From Siphonodentalium dalli (taxonomy: Eukaryota > Mollusca > Scaphopoda > Gadilida > Siphonodentaliidae): a stretch of DNA of 64,000 nucleotides. Location of the stretch: contig CP136067.1 of the NCBI GenBank assembly GCA_032622095.1, forward strand, positions 129,103,990 through 129,167,989. The letters are read 5' to 3'. Shown one piece after another: positions 1 to 8,860 of this stretch (position 1 is the first letter of the stretch; the number at the start of each line of letters is the position of its first letter). Made by a program: the position numbers and the translations under genes. Below the pieces are notes generated by a model. The model saw only the letters and a program-made list of their open reading frames with translations, ran no database searches and was not told the origin of the DNA.

Positions 1-365
1 ACTAGCAAGAGATAAGGAAATTGCATTTTTAATGATATAATAGGGGTTTCATGTGATATATATGAGTGTGTTGCTCGCAGCTTTAGCGCCCGTTCACACA
101 CTGGCATGCTTACACGGTATGTTTTGTCACATGATTCGCATCGCGTTTATCAAAATATATCTAATCCTGTCTAGATTAATTATTAATCAATATATTAACC
201 GGACACCAGGGGACGACACGTGTGTACGATTATATACAAAACTCGGATATTTTCGATATTCCGGAAAGGTGATAACTCTACGCTAAATCTCGGCTCGAAT
301 CGAATCGAATTTAATGCAAGCGGTTAATACAGTTCGTATATAAGTGCGACTCATTAGAGATATAG
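1..365. other. Unassigned non-coding DNA
   Basis: AT-rich sequence with no convincing coding frame. The only open stretch is a short one without recognisable motifs. A short direct run of TCGAATCGAA occurs near 295-310. Confidence 0.5.
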
Positions 366-515
366 AGGATCTCACATGAGTTTCTAGTTTATACGGAATT
401 TATCAACCGAGTTCACTAAATTGGATTTGAGCCGAGGTTTACCGAGGCTCAAATAGAATTTAGAGGACGAGGTTGATAAATTACGTATAAAATAGGACGA
501 GTGTGAGATACCTTT
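366..515. repeat. Imperfect 150-bp foldback palindrome
   Basis: The left arm (about 366-433) pairs with the right arm (about 446-515) at most positions. For example TTTATACGGAATTTATCAAC on the left matches the reverse complement of GTTGATAAATTACGTATAAA on the right, and GGATCTCACA pairs with TGTGAGATACC at the outer ends. A short loop separates the arms. It is most likely a small MITE or a remnant of one. It has no coding capacity. Confidence 0.7.
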
Positions 516-901
516 TATCACATGATCAAATAAACCTGAAGCAACGCCCAATATTCATCGAAAACAACAATCATAAACTACAGCGATCGCAAGTTATTTG
601 AAGAACGCCGTGACGTCATCGCACGCGCTGATATTAAACGTGTCTATTACCGATAATTATGAAACTGCTTTTATGGCCAAATTATGTGATAAAATTTATT
701 TAAGAACGACAGTACATTGTCACATTCATATCGCTGGTAAATTGCATAGGTTAGAACTTGTCAAACTCATGGAACCTTTCCAACAGTTGGATTCCAACAT
801 AACACCATCCTATATCTCAATTTCAGTTTAAAATCTGACCAGATTTAGGAAATTTATTGGACGCTTTTCAAGAAACTTACATAACACATTGGAAAATTGA
901 A
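516..901. other. Unassigned non-coding DNA
   Basis: A 77-codon open frame at 598-831 has no recognisable motif and no splice context, and is treated as chance. I see no repeat. Confidence 0.45.
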
Positions 902-1137
902 CTCCCATAGGGAACCTCAGATATACATAATAATCACTGGCTTACACACTCCCACAGGGAGCCTCGCATATACAGAATAATCACTGGCTTACAATGTCAA
1001 GGTAAATGTTGTTAGGCCAAGGTATCATCTTATATATACGAGGCTCCCTATGGACCGAGACTCACATATATAAAATAATGCGTTGGCACAGGGTTTTCGC
1101 AAAAACAATTCAGGATGCTCCAGTCATGGAAGGGTTA
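902..1137. mobile_element. PAL-family element, degenerate copy
   Basis: Contains three diverged palindrome halves of the type 'CATAGGGA..CCTCGCATATA' and ends with TTGGCACAGGG, GCTCCAGTCATGGAAGGG and TTAA. The right terminus matches the ends of better preserved copies at 25.5, 32.2 and 42.1 kb. The multiple internal TCACTGGCTTAC blocks suggest internal duplication. Confidence 0.6.
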
Positions 1138-1399
1138 AAGATAAATTGGACCATATATATTTAAAGGGAAATTGTGGAGAATATATTTTTTGACATGGAA
1201 AATAATAAATTGGAATTTGAATGGAAATCTGCACAATGTCATTGTGGTGTTTTCATCCTTATACTATCAACTATTGATGATTTAAACCATATAATTGGAG
1301 TACCATTACATTAAATCATGCCACGAATCTCTGCTATGGTTACGTCCGTAGGCATCATATTATCATCCGATAAAAACATGGGAAAGTTCTGACCGATGT

Positions 1400-1490
1400 A
1401 TTCTCTTATTTATACGAGGCTACCAATGGTAGACTCGCGCATACATAAGAGACTGTGTTGGCACAGGGTTTTCAGGAAGCTCCAGTCATC
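1400..1490. mobile_element. PAL-family element, short copy
   Basis: TTCTCTTATTTATACGAGG and its inverted partner surround a centre with ACCAATGGTAG, followed by TTGGCACAGGGTTTTC and GCTCCAGTCAT. It is a single diverged palindrome of the PAL family. Confidence 0.6.
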
Positions 1491-2943
1491 GATTTGCTAA
1501 GCTTGAGTAGCGGCCTTGTGGTTGGAAAATTTAGCTGTTCGAATGGACAGTCCGAAAATATAAGTTCGAGTCTGAAATTGATAACTTTCACGAATGCTAT
1601 TTTCAAATGTTGACAATTTAAAAAAATGATCGCCTGTCCTCACACAGCAAAAAATATATCTGGATTTGGTTTTTGGTTTCTATAATGGTGCTGGCCGTTG
1701 CCAATATACTAAACAAAAATATCTTACGTTTTAATTTTTTTGTAGAACTGTCCATGTTATAGCCCATCGAATAATTTAACTAATGGATGAACAGGGCTAA
1801 TGCAGGAGCAAGAATAATATAGGAGCACACTGTCTCGTTAGGGAGCACACAAAGTAGTACTCAACCCGATACAGTATAGTAGTACAATAGAGTATATTCC
1901 ACAACACATCCCAGTTTCAGCAAAATAAAAAAAAAAAATTAAGTCGAGCACCAAATAATTTTTATTACCTCATTATTTTATTGTAAAGAGTAAATGGGGC
2001 CGGAATTCCCCATTTTAAAATGTTGTCCGAAGCGCAGTCTCAATACCTAGATGGTGGATTTTTAGGTTTTTGTTCCCTAACAAATCCAAACGGCTAATGG
2101 AGAACTGAGACTAATGCAGCAGCCGATACCTCGGTATATGTCAAGTACGTCCCCAAATTTTGACCCGGATACCCTTAAGGCATAACGCCTAACGGAGAGG
2201 ACGTGTCGGGGTTGGTGGAAGCTTTTTGCCACTTCCACAAATCGGCTTAAAGGGATAACAAATTGAAAAGTCGAGGTAAATCATGGTGATTGAAATTTCT
2301 CAGGAAGCTTGCCCGGCATAAGGGAGGTGTGACTGTACCGTTATACATCAATTTATTTCATACGACCATCCTTGTCCTAATGAACACGCTTGTCCTTTAT
2401 GCAACAGTATTCAGATGGCATTAGGTCTGTATTCCCAGATATTTCTTATTATTCTACTACCAGGATATCATTATCATATCATATCTCGATTTCGAGAATC
2501 TGTTGAAAATTAACCGAGTTACAGACACTAACATCGAAAATCCAGGTTTTTTTTTATTCAAACTCTTTCTGAACTGTCATTCTTTAGGAACAGCTTGTTT
2601 ATTACTCAGCCCCATAATGAAACTAACAAATTCTCAGCGGTATTTCATCCGCTATTAAAACTGTTAAAAGAAACTGATTTCGAACCTGTAAAATTTTTCA
2701 AAATCCGTCAGAATCCGTTGCGAAGTACTAGAGTTTGAGCCCTCTCACCAAAAATTGCTGAAGGGTACATGAATTTTATATATCATTCTAATTCGCGTTT
2801 AGTTTTCGTATCTGCCATGATTTCTTAATTGTCTACGTTCCAATGAAAATTAAAATGAACTAAAACAAACTGCTGGTGGGCACCATATTTTAATGAACAG
2901 ACGCAGTTGAAGTAACTGCGTTAGTACCGAAATTAAACCATTT
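1491..2943. other. Unassigned intergenic DNA
   Basis: No long open frame, no clear inverted or tandem repeat and no RNA gene seen on either strand. It contains short poly-A and poly-T tracts. Confidence 0.45.
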
Positions 2944-3405
2944 GTACCATTCAGCACATGTTAAAAACATGTCATGTGTACCATTCAGCACATGTTCAAA
3001 ACATGTCATGTGTACTATTAAGCACATGTTCAAAACATGTCATGTGTACAATTCAGCACATGTTCAAAACATGTCATGTGTACCCTTCAGCACATGTTCA
3101 AAACATGTCATGTGTACCATTTAGCACATGTTAAAAACATGTCATGTGTAACATTCAGCACATGTTCAAAACATGTCATGTGTACATTTCAGCACATGTT
3201 CAAAACATGTCATGTGTACCCTTCAGCACATGTTGAAAACATGGCATGTGTACAATTCAGCACATGTTCAAAACATGTCATGTGTACAATTCAGCACATG
3301 TTCAAAACATGTCATATGTACAATTCAGCATATGTTCAAAACATGTCATGTGTACCCTTCAGCACATGTTCAAAACATGTCATGTGTACCATTCAGCACT
3401 GTTTA
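2944..3405. repeat. 34-bp tandem repeat array, about 13.5 copies
   Basis: The unit is GTACCATTCAGCACATGTT followed by CAAAACATGTCATGT, repeating every 34 bases. Each unit holds a perfect 7-bp inverted repeat, ACATGTT and AACATGT around a 3-base spacer, plus CACATG and CATGTG E-box-like hexamers. Units differ at only a few positions (mainly the CCATT, CAATT or CCCTT near the start), so the array is young or homogenised. Three frames stay open by periodicity alone (34 x 3 = 102 bases), so the apparent proteins are artefacts. Confidence 0.9.
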
Positions 3406-3812
3406 GGTGAGTGACACCTTCAGCCTCAATAGAGACCTTTCGCAAAATCAATATTACAATAAAGATAGGATATATTGTCCTAGTAAGGTGGACGCCATCA
3501 CAACTTACATATGCTGGTTAATTTGAGACACGGCATACGCCCCACTATATTAAGTTACACATATATTTGATGGAAAAAGTAATGTGTCTCTTTCAGATGC
3601 CATGTTCGTATTCGTGTGTTATTCGTGTGGGCATATTTCGTCTCACATAAGAACCCCCGTGGGTAAAGATAGAATTTTTGGTCTCTAATATGGTTTTGTT
3701 AGTAGTTGCCTCAGTGCAATTAACCTCTTCAATGCATTATGTCCACTTTTAACTGACCTTTTATTCTTTGTCCTCAATTGACTTTAATACCTATATTTTC
3801 CAACTCCACTCC
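3406..3812. other. Unassigned non-coding DNA
   Basis: No coding frame or repeat recognised between the 34-bp array and the TTA-1 fragment. Confidence 0.4.
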
Positions 3813-4038
3813 AAAGGTACTCAATCCTATTAAGCGCCCCTCATTACTATTTATTTGGCTTCGGGGGTAAAAAATATTTGATTCGAGTCAAGGAACCCAT
3901 CCATCAAAGCTCAGAGTGATGAGATATCAATTTAAAAAATCTATTATTTTTCACCACTTGGAATATTTAGTGGCCCAGTAAAAGTCTGTCTCGATCAAAT
4001 TGCGGATGAAGATGGAAAACTCTAAAATCAAGTGTCAC
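3813..4038. mobile_element. TTA-1 family MITE, right-truncated
   Basis: Starts with AAAGGTACTCAATCC and continues with TTTGGCTTCGGGGGTAA and GAGTCAAGGAACCCATCCAT, as in the complete copy at 4950. The segment GATGAAGATGGA..ACTCTAAAATCAAGTG also matches the copy at 47.2 kb. The right inverted repeat is missing. Confidence 0.7.
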
Positions 4039-4149
4039 TTCCCAACCCCATGGAGCAATTTAGATAACACTATTACTGCAAATCAAAGTAGGTAAATATT
4101 CAAAAAACACATCACAGAGTAAATAATAAGCGCTAATATTCTAACAATA

Positions 4150-4495
4150 TCAAATTCAAAAACCGAGGTTGCCCAAAAAGTGCCCCGTTAAGTGTAAATT
4201 TCTATAGCAACTTCTTCACAAAGATTAAATTTCATTTTTAGTTTAGTTTCTCTATATCCACAAATTGGCAGACATTGCATAATCAATGTTCCCAATGGGT
4301 GTACATCACAATATTCACCATTTCGATTCTTCAATCTGAGTCTATGTCTCCCATAGCAGATGATGCCATGCAGAATGAGGTCCCCATAGGATGAATTTGG
4401 TGATGCTAACCCGCTATGCGGGATAGCGTCTCTAAATTCATCCTCTGGGGACCCATTCTGCAAATGACAGGCACACTAAACTTAGGCTTGTTTGA
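4150..4495. mobile_element. BOX-C family composite element
   Basis: An approximately 110-bp palindrome (GCAGAATGAGGTCCCCATAGG opposed by CTCTGGGGACCCATTCTGC around GCTAACCCGCTATGCGGGATAGC) lies at the right. To its left is a body that matches, in reverse complement, the element at 43334-43752. The shared right end is GACAGGCACACTAAACT. The left palindrome seen in the 43 kb copy is absent here. Confidence 0.7.
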
Positions 4496-4690
4496 ACCAG
4501 ACCAAACTCCTATGTTCGCGAATAACCATTTGCACGCCCCCTCCCTTGGGTTGGAACATTCCAACTGGTACCTCAAACAGTCCAACTGTTGGAAATGTCC
4601 AACCTGTCACTCCCCAAGGTTGAAGAATTTCCAACTGATGGCCATTTCCGAAAAAAAAACAATGGCGGTGTGACAATTTATTATGGTGGA
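4496..4690. repeat. STR-family block (repeated TTCCAACTG)
   Basis: Degenerate short motifs (GGAACATTCCAACTGG, CAGTCCAACTGTTGGAAATG, AATTTCCAACTGATGGCC) recur on both strands. The same string of motifs, with the same GAACCAGACCAAA lead-in, is seen at 51180-51620 and 58740-59165, so this is a dispersed element. Open frames here are chance. Confidence 0.55.
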
Positions 4691-4949
4691 GTTTGGTGAC
4701 AATTGGTCGTCATAATTAATTTGTATAAACTAGCCATGTTTCCGCGCAATGAGTCGACTGAAACAATTAACCCATTGCGTTTCACCAGTTGATGTCTACT
4801 CGTTTTGCTACATTGTATTCTCTACGATATATATAATTGCACGATCGATTGTGTTTGACCGCGGCAATCCATCATTCACTAACATATCATGCACGTGGTA
4901 CGTTTTATTGATATGATCGCAATGCATGTTTATCTACTTAATTATCTTA

Positions 4950-5335
4950 TTAAAGGTACTCAATCCGATCAGACGCTCCTAAATTACTATTTCTTTGGCT
5001 TCGGGGGTAAAAAATATTTAATTCGAGTCGAGGAACCCACCCGTCAAAGCTCAGATTGATCAGATATAGATTTTTGAAGTTTGTGATTTCAATTGTTTAA
5101 TTACCAGAAACACGAGGTCAAACGGACGGTCTTTATCTGCAAGACCGTCCGTTTGAATCTCGTGCTTCAATCAGCTTGTGGACCACAAATAATACAAACC
5201 GCAAAGTTCAAACATCGATATCTAATCACTCTGAGCTTTGATGGGTAGGTTCCTCGACTCGAATCAAATATTTGTTACCCCTGAAGCCAAAGAAATAGTA
5301 ATTTAGGAGTATCTGATCGGATTGAGTATCTTTAA
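4950..5335. mobile_element. TTA-1 family MITE, complete copy with central hairpin
   Basis: Bounded by TTAAAGGTACTCAATCCGAT and its inverse ATCGGATTGAGTATCTTTAA. The arms continue inward for more than 80 bases (CTTTGGCTTCGGGGGTAA, GAGTCGAGGAACCCACCC). The middle (5113-5163) is a strong hairpin, CAAACGGACGGTCTT pairing with AAGACCGTCCGTTTG around a short loop. TTAA at both ends is consistent with a TTAA target duplication, as in piggyBac-type elements. It is non-coding and non-autonomous. Confidence 0.85.
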
Positions 5336-5576
5336 TGTCATGCGTATTGAGACAGTTCCCCAATTGCGTTTTTTATTTTGCGACGTTTGCGTGTTGAGTA
5401 ATGATCAACAGCGACAAGACATTCAGGTAGATACATCCTTGTGAGATCGACCGCGTCGCTGGTTGACCTTGGTAGACTTGTTGTGCGAATATGCAGCGGG
5501 CGACATGGCTACAGCTGTGATGATGATTTTGATAAGACATTTCAGGTCCCAAATCGATTATCTCAAGACAAAGGTA

Positions 5577-5717
5577 AGGTGAATTCTTATGGTTATAAAC
5601 GTTTGAGTTTATGTAGATTTATGAAATTATTCATCGTCAATGGGAGGTGTGGTGAGGATAAATATGGAAAATTTACGTCATCTGATCGCACGGTAATCGA
5701 TTATGCACTAGGATTAT
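5577..5717 (+). pseudogene. Non-LTR retrotransposon endonuclease fragment
   Basis: The frame reads VNSYGYKRLSLCR, FIVNGRCGEDKYGKF and DRTVIDYALG. This corresponds to the C-terminal half of the APE-like endonuclease of LINE ORF2, where the family pattern is (I/L)xNGRxGxDxxGxFT...SVIDY. It ends at a stop at about 5717. Upstream endonuclease sequence cannot be followed with confidence. The fragment is immediately followed by the C-terminal region of the same type of polyprotein (see next entry), so the whole reverse transcriptase core is missing. It is a dead copy. A CR1/Jockey-like clade is possible but not proven. Confidence 0.7.
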
Positions 5718-5767
5718 GACTTTTGAGCAAGATCGAAAACTCCACAGTACATTATCACTTTTCTTTA

Positions 5768-6605
5768 TTCTCCGATATACATGGAGCTTGGTATTAAATT
5801 ATTTTATAATGGTAGATTTTGTCAATCGATTAAGCAGACCAAGAATACAGACACGAGAGCCATGTATATGGCCTTTTGAATAGAACAAGAAAGCTGCAGT
5901 TACCTCTAGATATTATGTTTAAGTTATTTGATTCTATGATCATGCAGATTATGCTGTATTGTGAAGTTTGGTGTTTCGAGAAAACTCAAATTTTGGAGAC
6001 CATTCATCTTAAATTCTCCACAATTATCACAACAATGAAGTCTAGCACACCAAACTACATGATATATGCAGAATTCGGGAGATATCCCACAATGATCGAA
6101 ATTAAGTGCAGAGCAATGTCATATTGGTCAAAATTAGTGTATCACGAAGGATCGGAACTAGCTAAGAATGTATTCCTTCTTCTCAGGTATCTCAATGATA
6201 GTGATGCCATATTACAAAACAAGATGCGCGAAGTAAATATGGATAGTGCGTGGCAGAATCAGTCACCACTCAGCACGACAGACATGAAACGCGTGAAAGC
6301 AAAATTAATAGAACAATACGCAGGTTGCCTCTTCGGCAATCTAAATATGTCTACCTCAAGCCGTGCCATATTTTATCGAAACATAAAGGATTCTGTCAGA
6401 TTGAGCCGATACTTATTATATATGCCCTCTCATCTGGCTACTTATTTACTGAAATTTAGAACAGACAATCACAGACTACCGGTGGAGCAATGCAGTTGAA
6501 ATAAAAGTACATGCAAATACATGTGAGCAATGCCCGTTATGTGTCGAACATGTCTGTGATGAATACCATTTTGTTATTCCGTGTACAAAAACGACCTGCG
6601 AGAAC
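5768..6605 (+). pseudogene. Non-LTR retrotransposon ORF2 C-terminal region, frameshifted
   Basis: Three frames together give a typical LINE ORF2 tail. First YMELGIKLFYNGRFCQ to about 5870. Then, after a one-base shift, NRTRKLQLPLDIMFKLFDSM, YCEVWCFE, HLKFSTIITTMKSSTPNYM and YLLKFRTDNHRLPVE to about 6495. Then, after another shift, the Cys/His module CEQCPLCVEHVCDEYHFVIPC to about 6600. In related elements these blocks follow the reverse transcriptase as the thumb/connection region and a terminal CCHC-like motif. No reverse transcriptase catalytic motif is present. Confidence 0.8.
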
Positions 6606-6977
6606 CCTATATCCGGAAGAATTACTGGGAAAATTCTAACAGAAATAAATGCTACAGTTTGCTGTCATTGCTTAATATAAGTATATTGAAAAGAGTAAGC
6701 TTTTTCTTAAAATTAGCGTTTATAAAGTTACCATGACGAAAGTATTACATTATATTATATAAAATTTAAATGTTATATGAGCTATACCATTTAAGAAAAC
6801 ATATTCCTAAATGTATTAGCATTATTTGTCTTTATTATTAATATTATATAATATGATGAACTCATATACATGTATGTTATGTATTGTTTGTATATAATAC
6901 TATATATGCATTTACGTTGTATAGCATGTTGCAACTTAGATGTTATCTTTGCTAATAAACAATTCAATTCAATTTTG
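6606..6977 (+). mobile_element. 3' UTR and tail of the non-LTR relic
   Basis: AT-rich sequence after the ORF2 tail ends in GCTAATAAACAATTCAATTCAATTT. An AATAAA signal followed by a short ATTCA repeat is a usual 3' end for CR1/L2/Jockey-type retrotransposons. The element therefore runs from about 5.44-5.58 kb to 6977 on the + strand. Confidence 0.6.
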
Positions 6978-7451
6978 CATTTTAATTATGACGAACAATT
7001 GACACCAATCCCCACCATAATAAATTGTCACACCTACTATGCTATCGCTACTGTGGTACGTGAGTCCGCAGCCATTGCTGATCAAAAAACAACAAATTTC
7101 CCGCTAATTACTTGTTAGAAATTCACACAGTGAGTACAAATTCGACCAATATATCGAGTAAAATTCCCAAAGTTGGGGAGAGGAGGGGGGGGGGGGGTAG
7201 AAACCCCAAATCCAACACGTCGCCACGTCCCTGGATCGAATCATAGAAGTAGAATAGAAAAGGAGAACACAACAAGCGGGGTGTACAATAATACACGAAG
7301 GACCGGAATGGAAAATTCGTGAACTTTTTACTTTGTAACCTATTATCTATTTCACACATTTATTGTCGAAAAAGATTTTTGCTTTCAACATTTTTAAGAT
7401 GTCCACTGGGTGCTGTTCAACATTGTCAAGTATGAAGAAGGTCAATAAAAT
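6978..7451. other. Unassigned DNA with a poly-G tract
   Basis: Around 7180-7200 is a run of about 14 G with flanking AAACCCC and CGTCCCTGG. This resembles the end of STR-family blocks (compare 51580-51625). Nothing else is recognised. Confidence 0.4.
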
Positions 7452-8053
7452 TATACCACCCTGGTTAAGTGGTCCTGGATAGAGTTATCGCCCCTGGTTA
7501 AGTGGTCCTGCTAGTCTGCTATGATGTCGGTGGTCCTGCTGAATTACTATGATGATGGTATGGGGACACAAAGCAAGAAAGACACAATGCTGAGCTAGTA
7601 CATATCTATATGCCACATAAATTATGATTCACATGGGCGACAGCTACCATTATTTATTTCTACAGTTGTCAATTTCACGGTGTTTGGCTAATCCGAGTGA
7701 TTTGAGAAAACAGTCAGTATCTGCGTGAAACATTCAAGAACATATAAAGACCTCCAAAAAAAAAAAGCCCTCCCTAATATATTATATAATATTTTCGGAG
7801 ATATTTAATTGGATTTTTATGAAACTTTCCACAAATGATTTGTGGTACCAGAGACATCAAATGTGCTAAGCACTGTGCTGTGATGTGATATATGGCTGTG
7901 TGAGCACGAATTGAATGGAAGAGGGGCATTTTTCAAAAGTTGCAAAAACACAGGTAGAGTGATTACAGTCATTCGGCTGTGGCTTGGTCCCACACTTCTC
8001 GACCTACACTGTAAATCCATGTGTTAAATATCTGAACGTGTTCAGCCTTATTG

Positions 8054-8404
8054 GCGTTAAGATTCATCACGCCAAGCGTTACAATAAATAACACCAGTGT
8101 TACATTGCAAAGAAATACTTGGTCGATCTTACCACCGGCGTTAACTAATGTGTTAGCTTTCTCTACTTAACGCCATGTCGTGTTAAACAGTGTACCTGCA
8201 TATAAAAATTGGCAATACAAAATTGGTCATCAAAATAAATCCCATCTTTGAAAACATGTCAATGTTCATTGTTTAGTTATATAACATTCATAAATGTGTA
8301 TATTTAACGCATTTACTATGTTTTTTCGTGTTTTGAAAACATTGATGATATTTTTTAAACACTAGCGTTAAATTACGCGTTCAAATCATATAACGCAGGC
8401 GTTA
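8054..8404. promoter_or_regulatory. Cluster of GCGTTA / TAACGC hexamers upstream of the transposase gene
   Basis: Eight exact copies of GCGTTA or its complement start at 8054, 8076, 8138, 8168, 8305, 8365, 8391 and 8399, in both orientations. Near-copies such as GTGTTA and TACGCG lie among them. By chance about 0.2 would be expected in 350 bases at equal base frequencies. The cluster lies just inside the left terminal repeat and about 450-800 bases upstream of the start codon. It could be a transposase-binding subterminal array or a promoter element. No comparable cluster is present at the right end. Confidence 0.55.
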
Positions 8405-8795
8405 TGTTTGATGCTCCGTGCGCAGCTCTGCAATCTCGAAATTGACGATCATGCGCAAAGCGTGAATTTTCGGTTTCTTTGTTTTCTTTTTGGATGGAAG
8501 ATTTTTGCGGCTCTTAGAAGAACAATTTTACCAGCTTTCAACGCATATTCCAGTTAATTGTGCAGGATTATGAATCGCAGGCTTGTACCTTTACTATTCA
8601 TTATTTTCCAAGTGTTCCTCTCCTGAATTTTATCGGTGTATAGCAATTTTTCTGTTTGAGTTTTGTTGGTTCATTCAAATTTCACAAGTTTATTGTTTAC
8701 ATTACAAGTTTGAATCTTTGATTTGAATCTCAGACTTTGATCTAATAACCTGTTAACACCAACATTGTTATTGAATTGACATCGTCACCATATCG

Positions 8796-8852
8796 GTAAG
8801 TGCTAACTTAAGTCACAAGTGTTTACGATATAAAAAAATACAGCCTTTACAG
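8796..8852 (+). other. Candidate 57-bp 5' UTR intron of the transposase gene
   Basis: TATCG followed by GTAAGT at 8796 makes a consensus donor. CAGCCTTTACAG ending at 8852 makes an acceptor eight bases before the ATG at 8861. A very short intron in the 5' leader would fit, but RNA evidence is needed. Confidence 0.4.
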
Positions 8853-8860
8853 GTACCGGT

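Noticed and set aside
2944-3405. p53-type response elements in the 34-bp array
   Set aside because: AAACATGTC fits the half-site loosely, but the neighbouring CACATGTTC does not fit RRRCWWGYYY, so I only note E-box-like hexamers.
2942-3414. Three open frames of 60-125 codons over the 34-bp array as coding sequence
   Set aside because: They arise from stop-free periodicity of the repeat (34 x 3), all three frames are open, and there is no splice or initiation support.
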